64,000 bases of DNA, taken from assembly GCF_002252565.1 (NCBI RefSeq), contig NZ_NPML01000019.1:558001-622000 (forward strand), given 5' to 3'. The stretch comes from Petroclostridium xylanilyticum (GTDB lineage: Bacteria; Bacillota; Clostridia; SK-Y3). Of the stretch, positions 8,541 through 16,731 are shown one piece after another (the first letter of the stretch is position 1; every line of letters begins with the position of its first letter). The notes beneath the pieces are model-generated. The model had not been told where the DNA came from. It made no database searches and worked only from the letters and a program-made list of their open reading frames with translations. The translations under genes were made by a program, and so were the position numbers.

Positions 8541-9155
8541 TCATCCTGCTTTTCTATATCTCGAATAATTGCGTAAATCTCGTTCTTTCCCTTGCATTAT
8601 TTTTGCTGCAGTTACACCAACTACTACGGCACATATACTCGCTATCCATGTTGTAGCAATTATTTCAAAAGGGTTGTTAGAACCTGCCGAAGAACGAACA
8701 GCAAGTACCGTAGCAGGAATAAGCTGTATGGATGCAGTATTAATTACTACAAACATACACATAGCATTAGATGCTGTATCCTTGTCGCCATTCAGTTTTT
8801 GAAGTTCCTTTATTGCTTTCAATCCTAATGGTGTAGCTGCATTACCCAATCCTAATATATTCGCTACCATGTTGAGTACAATGGCACCCATTGCCGGCGA
8901 CCATGGTGGAATCTGAGGAAATAATAGTTTGGTTATGGGCTTAATAGCTCTGGCAATTACTTTGACTAGTCCGGACTTTTCTGCAATATTCATAAACCCC
9001 GTCCACAGACACATTACTCCTAACAATCCAATACTCATTTCCACAGCTGTGCCGGCAGAATCCAGTGCAGCCTGTGTGGTTTGTTCTATTTTTCCTGTAA
9101 ATGCGGCAATAGTAAATGCAATTAATATCATACCCGACCAAATATAATTTAACAT
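8541..9155 (-). CDS. spmA: Spore maturation protein A
   Basis: 204-residue polytopic membrane protein of the SpmA/nucleoside-recognition family. Motifs: GLLGVMCLWTGFMNIAEKSG, NMVANILGLGNAATPLG and MCMFVVINTASIQLIP (family hallmarks). AAGGAG precedes the ATG. First gene of the spmAB pair; together they are needed for the dehydrated spore core. It is divergent from abrB across about 500 AT-rich bases with several Spo0A-box-like sites. Confidence 0.93.
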   Translation of the reverse strand: MLNYIWSGMILIAFTIAAFTGKIEQTTQAALDSAGTAVEMSIGLLGVMCLWTGFMNIAEKSGLVKVIARAIKPITKLLFPQIPPWSPAMGAIVLNMVANILGLGNAATPLGLKAIKELQKLNGDKDTASNAMCMFVVINTASIQLIPATVLAVRSSAGSNNPFEIIATTWIASICAVVVGVTAAKIMQGKERDLRNYSRYRKAG

Positions 9156-9309
9156 AGCAACTCCTTCAATAAATGAAATTAAAATTTAGATTAAAATTAT
9201 GAAAGCAGGTAACTTAATCTTAATCTCTCTTATATATATATATGCCTGATCTAAATATCAAATTACAATTGGTTAGTTCAATCTATTTTCCCAATTAATG
9301 CATCATCGG

Positions 9310-9347
9310 TGTCGAATTTTGTCTATTATTTTTCGACTTTTGTCGAA
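9310..9347. promoter_or_regulatory. Cluster of Spo0A-box-like sites between spmA and abrB
   Basis: TGTCGAA (9310-9316) and a perfect TTTGTCGAA (9339-9347) lie 155-190 bases upstream of spmA; a TTCGAC on the other strand lies between them. The consensus is TTTGTCRAA. Function inferred from match only. Confidence 0.45.
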
Positions 9348-9587
9348 TTTCCTTTTCCAGTTATAATTTTACATATTATAAAGGTATTGACTTCACATTA
9401 TAATTTTTTAAAATTATAAAGGTATAATTTATAATTATATTTTTATTATCTCACATTTTTCTATAATATTTGAATTGTTTTTTGAGATTTGCCACATATT
9501 GTTAAATTTTTAACTTTCAATTTTAATATATTATGTATTTATTTCCACAGCTAGAAAAAATTTTTTCCGAATATAATTATTTTAGTA

Positions 9588-9637
9588 TTGACGTTTATTT
9601 ACAATTATGGTATTATAGTTTCGTAAAGTTTGTCGAA
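9588..9637 (+). promoter_or_regulatory. abrB promoter with downstream Spo0A box
   Basis: Sigma-A type promoter TTGACG (9588-9593), 17-base spacer, TATTAT (9611-9616). A perfect Spo0A box TTTGTCGAA sits at 9629-9637, a few bases past the expected start site, the arrangement through which Spo0A~P represses abrB in Bacillus. Confidence 0.75.
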
Positions 9638-9664
9638 TATTGTAAATTTAGGAGGAATTTTATC

Positions 9665-9904
9665 ATGAAATCAACTGGTATTGTAAGAAAAGTAGATGAG
9701 TTAGGAAGAGTTGTACTTCCTATTGAGTTGAGAAGAACACTTGATATTGCTGAGAAAGATGCTTTAGAAATCTATGTAGATGGAAATACCATTATCCTTA
9801 AGAAATATGAACCTGCATGTATTTTCTGCGGAAATGCAAAAGATGTTCATGTTTATAAAGGCAAAAATATTTGTCCACAATGTATGGATGAATTAAAGAA
9901 GTAA
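9665..9904 (+). CDS. abrB: AbrB-type transition-state regulator
   Basis: 79-residue DNA-binding protein with the swapped-hairpin AbrB fold at the N-terminus (MKSTGIVRKVDELGRVVLP then LRRTLDIAEKDALEIYVDG). The C-terminal half has two CxxC pairs (CIFC and CPQC), as in clostridial AbrB homologues, possibly a zinc site. The ATG at 9665 follows AGGAGG; the longer upstream frame has no ribosome site. It is expected to repress stationary-phase genes until Spo0A~P shuts it off, consistent with the Spo0A box in its leader. It is the only plus-strand gene in the first 30 kb. Confidence 0.93.
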   Translation: MKSTGIVRKVDELGRVVLPIELRRTLDIAEKDALEIYVDGNTIILKKYEPACIFCGNAKDVHVYKGKNICPQCMDELKK

Positions 9905-9920
9905 TTTAATATTAAAAAAT

Positions 9921-9950
9921 AAGAAAGGAAGGAACCTCCCTTCCTTTCTT
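9921..9950. terminator. Bidirectional terminator between abrB and rsmI
   Basis: Perfect 12-bp stem (AAGAAAGGAAGG with CCTTCCTTTCTT) with a 6-base loop, T-rich on both sides, serving the two convergent genes. Confidence 0.88.
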
Positions 9951-9963
9951 TATTATTTCTCAC

Positions 9964-10821
9964 CTATGCTTCCTTATTTTCTAATTGAAGTGCATATACC
10001 TCCCGTTTACTAAGCCCCCTGTCCTTTGCTACCTTTTTAAGTGCTTCTTTGCGGTCTATTCCCTGGGATATATACATATTGATATGGTCATATATTGAAA
10101 TCTCCGCCCATTCTCTTTGTTTTTCTTCTTCTACTTGCTGTTTATTTGCTCCCTCAATGATTAGAACAAATTCACCCTTTGGCATATTTTGCTCAAACTT
10201 CTGTATAGCTTCTTCAATAGTACAGCGAATTACCTCTTCAAATTTCTTTGTGAGTTCCCTAGCTATTGCTATATTTCTATTTCCTAAAATCTGCAGCATA
10301 TCTTTTAGTGTATTGGTGAGCTTATGAGGAGCCTCATAAAATATTAATGTCCTTGTGTCATTTTTTATTGCCTCGAGGTGCTCTCTTCTGTTGCGCTTGT
10401 TTACTGCAAGAAAGCCTTCAAAACAAAACCTGCCGGTAGACAGACCGGACAAAATAAGACCTGTTATAGCTGCTACGGGTCCAGGTAGTGCTGAAACTGT
10501 GATACCATTCTGGATACAAAGCTTGACCAGGTCTTCTCCTGGATCCGAAATTCCCGGAGTTCCGGCATCAGATACCAGAGCAATATCTTTACCCTGCAAT
10601 AATTGCTCTACAATATATTTGCCCTTTTCTACCTTATTGTGTTCATAATAGCTTGTTAAAGGTTTATTGATTTCAAAATGATTAAGTAACTTTATGGTTT
10701 GGCGTGTATCTTCTGCCGCAATCAAATCCACTTCTCTCAATATCCTTAAAGCTCTTAAGGTAATATCTTCAAGGTTTCCGATAGGAGTAGCACACAAATA
10801 TAATGTGCCCTTTTCGTTCAT
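9964..10821 (-). CDS. rsmI: 16S rRNA (cytidine-1402-2'-O)-methyltransferase RsmI
   Basis: Tetrapyrrole-methylase-fold enzyme that 2'-O-methylates C1402 in the ribosomal P site. 285 residues with YLCATPIGNLEDIT at the N-terminus, AAEDTRQT near 36 and VSDAGTPGISDPGE near 85, then the C-terminal GEFVLIIEG and a helical tail. GGAGG precedes ATG 10821. Position next to trmN6 is conserved in Bacillus (yabC). Confidence 0.95.
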   Translation of the reverse strand: MNEKGTLYLCATPIGNLEDITLRALRILREVDLIAAEDTRQTIKLLNHFEINKPLTSYYEHNKVEKGKYIVEQLLQGKDIALVSDAGTPGISDPGEDLVKLCIQNGITVSALPGPVAAITGLILSGLSTGRFCFEGFLAVNKRNRREHLEAIKNDTRTLIFYEAPHKLTNTLKDMLQILGNRNIAIARELTKKFEEVIRCTIEEAIQKFEQNMPKGEFVLIIEGANKQQVEEEKQREWAEISIYDHINMYISQGIDRKEALKKVAKDRGLSKREVYALQLENKEA

Positions 10822-10864
10822 GTTTGCTAACCTCCAGTGCTTTTTAATCTTAATATGTACATTG

Positions 10865-10989
10865 GGGCAAGTCGCATCATATATTTCATGTTTTGCCGCT
10901 TATACCGGCATCCGTGCCGGGATAATCCTAAAATCACCCTCCATGGTGATTTTCCGGCTGCAACATTCCATATATGATGCGACTTGCCC
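10865..10989. repeat. Structured three-way-junction element, copy 1
   Basis: Closed by a perfect 20-bp inverted repeat (10865-10884 with 10970-10989), then an inner stem (GCCG with CGGC), then hairpin CCGGCA-TCCG-TGCCGG (10905-10920) and hairpin AAATCACC/GGTGATTT (10931-10952). A second copy with different stem sequences but the same layout is at 39604. No known RNA family recognised. Confidence 0.65.
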
Positions 10990-11044
10990 GTCACAATGCA
11001 TGTAACGTATTTAGCGTTTTTTATATAAATTAAATGCACCTAAC

Positions 11045-11800
11045 TTATATATAGGAATTTCTATTATAAATGGCATTAATCTCCTCACTATACTCCCCTT
11101 CATCATTATAGACATACAGGGGCTCCATCATCTTGAGCTGAGGATTTCCTCCTCTTGCTCCTTCAATTAGAATCAAATTTGCTTTTTTTCCGGGAGATGG
11201 ATGCACAAATCTAAGCCTTTTAGGTTCCAGTTTATGATTCCTCATTAACCATATAATATCTACCAGCCGCTCAGGACGATGTACCATATTAAATTTACCG
11301 CCAATTTTTAAAAGCTTACTGCTAACCGTTATTACATCTTCAAGAGTGCACTTAATTTCATGCCGTGATATGGCTTTTGCATCATTTGGATTTGTTAATC
11401 CCCCTCCAGAGTTCATATAGGGCGGATTGCAGGTTATTACGTCGAAGGCTGCTGCACCAAATAGGGCTACACCCTCCCGCAAATCTCCCTCTACGATCTG
11501 CACCCTGTCCTGTAGATTGTTTAATATGACACTCCTAGCGCTCATTTCCGCCATATGCGCCTGAATTTCCAATCCAACAATCCGGCTTACATCACTTTTA
11601 CCTGCAATAAGTATAGGTATGATCCCCGTGCCGGTACCCATATCTAACACAATATTGCCTTTTTTTACATCAGCAAAGTTGGCTAATAACACTGCATCTA
11701 TCCCAAAGCAAAACCCTCTTGTATCCTGAATTATCTTTAGACCTTTATATTGCAGATCGTCAACTCTTTCCCATTCATTCAAAGGTACATTACTCAACAT
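11045..11800 (-). CDS. trmN6: tRNA1(Val) adenine-37 N6-methyltransferase-like protein
   Basis: 251-residue class I SAM methyltransferase: LDMGTGTGIIPIL (SAM site), VGLEIQAHMAEMSARSV, and the NPPY catalytic motif (CNPPYMNSGGG) typical of N6-adenine methylation. Bacillus YabB is the equivalent neighbour of rsmI. The frame extends to 11818, but GGAGG six bases before ATG 11800 favours MLSNVPLNEW as the start. The exact tRNA target is inferred from family. Confidence 0.88.
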   Translation of the reverse strand: MLSNVPLNEWERVDDLQYKGLKIIQDTRGFCFGIDAVLLANFADVKKGNIVLDMGTGTGIIPILIAGKSDVSRIVGLEIQAHMAEMSARSVILNNLQDRVQIVEGDLREGVALFGAAAFDVITCNPPYMNSGGGLTNPNDAKAISRHEIKCTLEDVITVSSKLLKIGGKFNMVHRPERLVDIIWLMRNHKLEPKRLRFVHPSPGKKANLILIEGARGGNPQLKMMEPLYVYNDEGEYSEEINAIYNRNSYI

Positions 11801-11837
11801 TAGTCGCCTCCATGGCATATAGATGTAGATATATATA

Positions 11838-11869
11838 AAAAAAACCCGGGATAAACCTCAGGTTTTTTT
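11838..11869 (-). terminator. Terminator after the ferredoxin gene
   Basis: AAAAAAACC (11838-11846) pairs with GGTTTTTTT (11861-11869); on the minus strand the stem ends in a T run. Confidence 0.7.
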
Positions 11870-11883
11870 AATAATTTAGTTAA

Positions 11884-12054
11884 TTATTTAGGTTGTGGAG
11901 CATCTACTGGACAAACATTTGCACAAGCACCGCACTCTATGCAAACTTCTGCATCAATAACATATACGTCATCGCCAGGTGAAATACAAGATACAGGACA
12001 TTCTGGCTCACAAGCTCCACAGCTTACGCAAGCGTCTGTAATAAAATATGCCAT
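11884..12054 (-). CDS. 2[4Fe-4S] ferredoxin
   Basis: 56-residue clostridial-type ferredoxin starting MAYFITDACVSCGACEPECP. Two CX2CX2CX3C motifs, CVSCGACEPECP and CIECGACANVCP, bind two [4Fe-4S] clusters. GGAGG precedes the ATG. It sits between ricT and trmN6, where Bacillus has yabA. It is a low-potential electron carrier; its partner is unknown, though RicT belongs to a complex that carries iron-sulfur clusters in Bacillus. Confidence 0.95.
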   Translation of the reverse strand: MAYFITDACVSCGACEPECPVSCISPGDDVYVIDAEVCIECGACANVCPVDAPQPK

Positions 12055-12142
12055 TAAAAACACCTCCTTAAATTATCGTTTCTATTTTACCACTATAATA
12101 CTAAATTGAAAACATTTTTTACTGAAATTTTTAAATTAAAAA

Positions 12143-13012
12143 TTAAATACCTTCCAGATGTTTTAATTCATCCAAATCCACATCATCATTTTCAGTCTCT
12201 ACATTCTTTATAATTTTCACTTCAGAGGTTTTAAAAGTTTGCAAAACATTTTCATCATCTTTATCCAACTTAACCTTTACAAGCTCTTTTAACAGGTTAA
12301 CACTCATTACCGTACCCTGTCCTTGAGGCGTAGACACAATTGCATTGACTTTTGGTGTCCTTCCGAGCACTTCCTCATAAGTATCCTGTTCATATTTTAA
12401 GCAGCACATAAGCCTTCCGCATGTCCCTGAAATCTTGCTGGGATTTAAGGATAAGCTTTGCTCTTTCGCCATCTTTATAGATACCGGCTCAAATTCACCA
12501 AGATGAGTGGAACAGCACAGGGTACGTCCGCAAATCCCTAAACCACCCAACATTTTTGCCTCATCCCGGACACCAATCTGCCTCAATTCAATTCGTGTCT
12601 TGAAAATCGCTGCAAGGTCTTTGACCAATTCACGAAAATCTACTCTCCCGTCAGCAGTAAAGTAAAATAAGACTTTATTTCCGTCAAAGGTATATTCAAC
12701 ATCAATTAACTTCATCTCTAGATTGTGGTCTTTTATTTTTTCCAGACAAATTTTAAAAGCTTCTTTTTCCCTTCTTTTGTTTTCTTCTGATTGTTGAACA
12801 TCTTCATCGGTAGCAATACGTATTACCTTTTTTAATGGGGCAATGATCTCTTCTTCATTCACCTCTCTATTACCTACTACTGCTTCACCAAATTCTATTC
12901 CCCTTGCTGTCTCAACGATTACCTTCGTTCCTTTCTCTATGTTTAAACCATCAGGATCAAAATAGTATATCTTCCCTGCTCTTTTAAACCGCACTCCTAC
13001 TACTGTTACCAT
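12143..13012 (-). CDS. ricT: RicT/YaaT (PSP1 domain) regulatory iron-sulfur protein
   Basis: 289-residue PSP1-domain protein, homologue of Bacillus RicT, which with RicA and RicF forms a complex that modulates RNase Y cleavage and speeds Spo0A phosphorylation. Two cysteine motifs, CGRTLCC and CGRLMCC, are intact. The ATG at 13012 has GGAGG six bases upstream and overlaps the end of holB by 29 bases. A C-terminal acidic tail (ENDDVDLDELKHLE) is variable in the family. Confidence 0.93.
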   Translation of the reverse strand: MVTVVGVRFKRAGKIYYFDPDGLNIEKGTKVIVETARGIEFGEAVVGNREVNEEEIIAPLKKVIRIATDEDVQQSEENKRREKEAFKICLEKIKDHNLEMKLIDVEYTFDGNKVLFYFTADGRVDFRELVKDLAAIFKTRIELRQIGVRDEAKMLGGLGICGRTLCCSTHLGEFEPVSIKMAKEQSLSLNPSKISGTCGRLMCCLKYEQDTYEEVLGRTPKVNAIVSTPQGQGTVMSVNLLKELVKVKLDKDDENVLQTFKTSEVKIIKNVETENDDVDLDELKHLEGI

Positions 13013-13994
13013 GTACTTCCTCCCAACTTTGTATCAGCATTGTTTCTATAGCTAAAGTATAATTTGCATTCATACTAATTTTTTTCTTTATATCAATGAT
13101 AATATCTATAATTTTGCATGCCGCACGGCTGGAAACTCTTCTCGAAAACTCCTTTAATCTGCCCAGCATATCTATATTTATTACCATATTCTCATTGTGC
13201 AATTCTTTTATAAACAAAATATCCCTAAACCATAATAACAGCAAGTCTAGTATAGACTCAATCATATTTTTGTGATCATTAAAATAATTCACTGCCTCGA
13301 GGATGTCTAATTCACTATGATTTAATAACTTTGTGATAATCTCAATAATATCCCGCCTCATATCTCTAAATTCCTGCGATGCGGCAATATCTTTCGCCCT
13401 TCCGATAATTCCACCCGAAAGCATCACTAAAAAAGGAATTTCATCAGTCAATTCCAAATATTCCTTCCTTAAAAAATCCTCTATTTCTTTATATGGATGT
13501 GTCTTAAATCTAACCAATATTGTCCTTGACAAAATAGTATTTAATAGCAGGGAAGAATTTATTGTAGTAAGAATAATTACCCCATATTCCGGAGGTTCTT
13601 CTAAAATCTTCAACAAACCATTTTGTGCCTGAACTGTCATTCTATCAGCCCGGGGAATAATGTATATCTTTCTACCAGCCTCATATGGCTTTATATACAT
13701 GTCTTTTTGAAGTTCTCTTATCACATCAACACCAATACTGCTGGCAGAACCCTCTATCACTTTTACATCAGGATGATTGTTACTCTCATTTTTTATACAA
13801 TTTCTACAAGTTCCACAGGGTTCAGCCTGTCCTTTTTCACATGTTAAGGCAGCCGCAAAAATCGAAGCCATGGTCTGTTTTCCAATTCCTTCTGGGCCCT
13901 CAAATATATATGCATGGCTGACCATATTATTCACTATACTGTTTTTTAGACTTTCTACAACTTTCGTTTGTCCAATAATATCACTAAAATTCAT
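12984..13994 (-). CDS. holB: DNA polymerase III delta' subunit
   Basis: 336-residue clamp-loader subunit. AAA+ features: Walker A-like GPEGIGKQTMA near residue 39, a zinc module with four cysteines (CEKGQAEPCGTCRNC), and DRMTVQAQNGLLKILEEPP (sensor/Walker B region). The frame extends to 14063, but ATG 13994 follows AGAGG and gives the usual MNFSDIIGQ start. Fixed neighbour of ricT and yaaR in Firmicutes. Confidence 0.93.
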   Translation of the reverse strand: MNFSDIIGQTKVVESLKNSIVNNMVSHAYIFEGPEGIGKQTMASIFAAALTCEKGQAEPCGTCRNCIKNESNNHPDVKVIEGSASSIGVDVIRELQKDMYIKPYEAGRKIYIIPRADRMTVQAQNGLLKILEEPPEYGVIILTTINSSLLLNTILSRTILVRFKTHPYKEIEDFLRKEYLELTDEIPFLVMLSGGIIGRAKDIAASQEFRDMRRDIIEIITKLLNHSELDILEAVNYFNDHKNMIESILDLLLLWFRDILFIKELHNENMVINIDMLGRLKEFSRRVSSRAACKIIDIIIDIKKKISMNANYTLAIETMLIQSWEEVHGNSSRSAV

Positions 13995-14108
13995 ACCAAC
14001 CTCTTTGTATATAAACCATAAACCGTATTTTACATTCACCCAAACGTACCAAACGTATCTCATCAGGTATTATATGATTGCTGCATAACATATTTATGAT
14101 GTGTCATA

Positions 14109-14180
14109 GTGGGGAGTGGACAGTGGGGAGTGTTTTTTGAACTTGATCGGCAATTTACTCCCCACTCCTCACTCCCCACT
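14109..14180. repeat. Heptamer-repeat hairpin (GGGGAGT type)
   Basis: 24-base arms AGTGGGGAGTGGACAGTGGG... and their complement (14157-14180), 22 of 24 pairing, built from GGGGAGT-like units. Half-copies occur near 38241 and 58190. Confidence 0.7.
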
Positions 14181-14253
14181 ACTTCGCACTTTAAATATAT
14201 TGTTTGCCTTACCATTCATTCAGGAGTAATAAATTTTTGTGAAGTAATAATTC

Positions 14254-14706
14254 CTACATCATGATGTCCAGTAATAACCCCCTAATATCATCCAACCTTT
14301 GTAGAACTTTAATATTATCCTTCTGTTCTTTTAATACTTCACAAGTAAGCTGTTCAAGATGGTCATTTACTTTGCTGATGATAGCGTATACCCTATGCCG
14401 CCCTCTACGGTCCAACATACTTTCCTTATAGAATTTATGAGAGTTATTGGTTGCTTCATATAAAAATTCTGAAATAAGCTTTTTATAACGTTTAAGTTCT
14501 TTTATGTCAATGTTCTTGGATAATCTCTCACCCTGTTTATTAATTTGATCTAATAATGACGCCAAACGTGCTTCATAATTCTGTCCATCAATTCTCTTAA
14601 GCTGCTTATCAAACGTTGATTCCTGTGGCTCGGTCGACCTTTTATCGTCTACACCTAACCTGCCTTGCATACCTGAAAGCTGGTTAAGGGTATCTTGTAT
14701 TTTCAT
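14254..14706 (-). CDS. yaaR: YaaR family protein (DUF327)
   Basis: 150-residue soluble, mostly helical protein. Family features are the central LKRYKKLISEFLYEATNNSHKF and the C-terminal VNDHLEQLTCEVLKEQKDNIKVLQRLDDIRGLL in part. AAGGAG precedes the ATG; 12 bases separate it from darA, so the two are co-transcribed. Function is unknown in the family; the fixed link to holB and darA is the main clue. Confidence 0.88.
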   Translation of the reverse strand: MKIQDTLNQLSGMQGRLGVDDKRSTEPQESTFDKQLKRIDGQNYEARLASLLDQINKQGERLSKNIDIKELKRYKKLISEFLYEATNNSHKFYKESMLDRRGRHRVYAIISKVNDHLEQLTCEVLKEQKDNIKVLQRLDDIRGLLLDIMM

Positions 14707-14718
14707 ATTAACAGCTCC

Positions 14719-15048
14719 TTAAACTTTTTCAAACCGTTCAACATCAACAACAAATATCGTAGCTCCTCCTACTTCAACTTCAACAGGATAAGGTACATAG
14801 ACCCCCGCTGCCCCGGTGGCCGGTGTAGGTGAAGTTACAACCTGTTTTCTGCTCATACATTTCGCTTTGATAATATCGATTACCGTTTGCACATTTTCCT
14901 TACTGGTACCAACAAGAAGGGTGGTATTACCCGCTCTCAGAAATCCCCCTGTAGTGGCCAGCTTGGTTACGCTAAAGCCCTCTTTATTTAGTTCACCCAT
15001 TACCCGATTTCCATCGTCATCATGTACAATAGCAAGTACAATCTTCAT
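14719..15048 (-). CDS. darA: PII-like cyclic-di-AMP receptor DarA/PstA (YaaQ)
   Basis: 109-residue PII-fold protein that binds cyclic di-AMP as a trimer. Visible family segments: MKIVLAIVHDDDGNRVMGEL, VTKLATTGGFLRAGNTTLLVG (ligand loop region), and the C-terminal GGATIFVVDVERFEKV. Length matches the family. The downstream effector is not known. It heads the yaaR-holB-ricT string. Confidence 0.93.
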   Translation of the reverse strand: MKIVLAIVHDDDGNRVMGELNKEGFSVTKLATTGGFLRAGNTTLLVGTSKENVQTVIDIIKAKCMSRKQVVTSPTPATGAAGVYVPYPVEVEVGGATIFVVDVERFEKV

Positions 15049-15123
15049 ACTGTATCCTCTCCCTTCTTTACTTTAATAATAACTTATTAATATCATTATA
15101 CCGTTTTCTTTCCAAAAGCGCTA

Positions 15124-16551
15124 CTAATTTTTTACTACTCGTATATATAATTCATCTGTTAGTCCTATTACCTTCCCTCCGCACGCTTTGATGTTTAACA
15201 TATATTTTACTATATCGCCAGATATTACTTCTCCAGGACATAAAATGGGTATGCCGGGAGGAAAGGAAGTAATAGTATCGCAGCAAACTCTTCCTTCCGA
15301 TTTTTCTATGTGGATACTCTCACTTTCCGTATAAAATGCTTTTGTTGGGGCCATTGCATACCGAGGAATGCAGGGTGCCGCAAATATTGTTTTTATATCT
15401 TTTTCAACAGCGGTTGGTGCAATGCCGTTTATAGCTTTTCCTAAATATTTTAACTGTTTTTCACTATCTGCAACAGAAGTAATGCACACGACATTACTCA
15501 AATCAGCCATTTCCACCTGAATATTATATCTAATATTCAGCTCCATAGCTGCCCGGTAGCCTGTTAAACCCAGTTTCCCTGTATTAATTACGATACGGGT
15601 CAGATCAATGTCTTTGATATGGTATTTGCCTATTAACTCTTTTCCTAAGCAATATAATTTATTATTTCTGTTGATCTGGCATCGCAATCTATCTACCCAA
15701 TCTATTAAATTACTTAATAATGCTTGACCACTATTTTGCATAATACCTCTGGCTACGTCGAGGTATGCCATCAAAACAAAAGACGGGCTGCTGCTCTGGA
15801 AAAGCTTTAAGCAGTTTTTTAAGCGATTTAACTCTATTCTGTCAGAATTAACATGCAGCAGTGAACTCTGTGTAAGGGCAGGCAATGTTTTGTGAACGCT
15901 TTGCACACATATATCTGCCCCTGCCTGCAACGCACCTTGGGGCAATCTCTCATGAAAGCAAAAATGAGCGCCATGTGCCTCATCTACCAGAAGTATCTTG
16001 CCGTACCGATGAGCAATTTGTGCTATTATTTCCAGGTCAGAACACACTCCATAGTAAGTTGGACAGGTTATGAGGATCCCTTTTGCTTCGGGATACTGAA
16101 TGAAAGCTTCATCAACTTTACGCGGATCCATCCCCCCAACCAGGCCTAATTCAGTAATATAGTCAGGATAAATATATCGCGGGATAACACCACACAGTAT
16201 TAAAGAATAGATTACAGAACTGTGACAGTTTCTGTCCACAAGCAACATATCACCAGGATTACAGACAGTTGCTACCATCGCTTGAATACCGCAGGTTGAA
16301 CCGTTTACCAGGAAAAAGCTGTATTTTGCCCCAAAAGCAGTTGCCGCCAGCTCCTGGGCCTTTTGTACAGGTCCCTCCGGAGCATGAAGATTATCGGTTT
16401 CCGGAAGCTCAGTAAGGTCAATGTCAAATATATGTTTTTTAAATTGATCGGGGATACCCTGCCCCTGTTTATGTCCAGGCATGTGGAAAGGTACTTTCTG
16501 CTGCCTGCTATAATTTATCAAAGCATCGAATAAAGGTGTATCATAATGCAT
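15124..16551 (-). CDS. Orn/Lys/Arg decarboxylase family protein (YaaO-like)
   Basis: 475-residue fold-type I PLP enzyme of the aminotransferase-like decarboxylase family. Motifs: VPFHMPGHKQG near residue 22, LVDEAHGAH (PLP-pyridine Asp), and the Schiff-base Lys in QSVHKTLPALTQSS. ATG 16551 has GGAGG upstream; the frame itself extends to 16578. In Bacillus yaaO is followed by tmk and yaaQ; here darA follows at once and tmk is missing. A paralogue lies at 55925. Substrate (Arg, Lys or Orn) cannot be set from sequence alone. Confidence 0.88.
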   Translation of the reverse strand: MHYDTPLFDALINYSRQQKVPFHMPGHKQGQGIPDQFKKHIFDIDLTELPETDNLHAPEGPVQKAQELAATAFGAKYSFFLVNGSTCGIQAMVATVCNPGDMLLVDRNCHSSVIYSLILCGVIPRYIYPDYITELGLVGGMDPRKVDEAFIQYPEAKGILITCPTYYGVCSDLEIIAQIAHRYGKILLVDEAHGAHFCFHERLPQGALQAGADICVQSVHKTLPALTQSSLLHVNSDRIELNRLKNCLKLFQSSSPSFVLMAYLDVARGIMQNSGQALLSNLIDWVDRLRCQINRNNKLYCLGKELIGKYHIKDIDLTRIVINTGKLGLTGYRAAMELNIRYNIQVEMADLSNVVCITSVADSEKQLKYLGKAINGIAPTAVEKDIKTIFAAPCIPRYAMAPTKAFYTESESIHIEKSEGRVCCDTITSFPPGIPILCPGEVISGDIVKYMLNIKACGGKVIGLTDELYIRVVKN

Positions 16552-16576
16552 ATTGTTCCTCCGCAAAATATAAGAC

Positions 16577-16650
16577 AAAGATACAGATAAAGATATAGTA
16601 TAGATTTTTGTAGTGAGTCTTATTGTATCCTTATCTTTATCTGTATCTTT
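16577..16650. repeat. Hexamer-repeat hairpin (GATAAA type)
   Basis: AAAGATACAGATAAAGATAT faces a complementary ATCTTTATCTGTATCTTT across a loop, 25 bases upstream of the decarboxylase start. Confidence 0.7.
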
Positions 16651-16670
16651 ATATCTGCACCTACTTTATA

Positions 16671-16700
16671 GCTCTCAATTGTCAATTCTCAATTCAAAAA
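16671..16700. repeat. Degenerate heptamer repeat (CAATTCT type)
   Basis: CTCAATTGTCAATTCTCAAT: tandem units as at 6913-6965, after the stop of the racemase gene. Confidence 0.55.
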
Positions 16701-16731
16701 ATTCTCCATAATGCACTTTTCAAGCGTACCA

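Noticed and set aside
10865-10989. Self-cleaving ribozyme (hammerhead, twister, pistol) in the structured element
   Set aside because: None of the conserved cores of these classes could be found on either strand.
10827-11039. 70-residue minus-strand frame between rsmI and trmN6
   Set aside because: It lies inside the 20-bp inverted repeat element and its codons follow the palindrome; no ribosome site.
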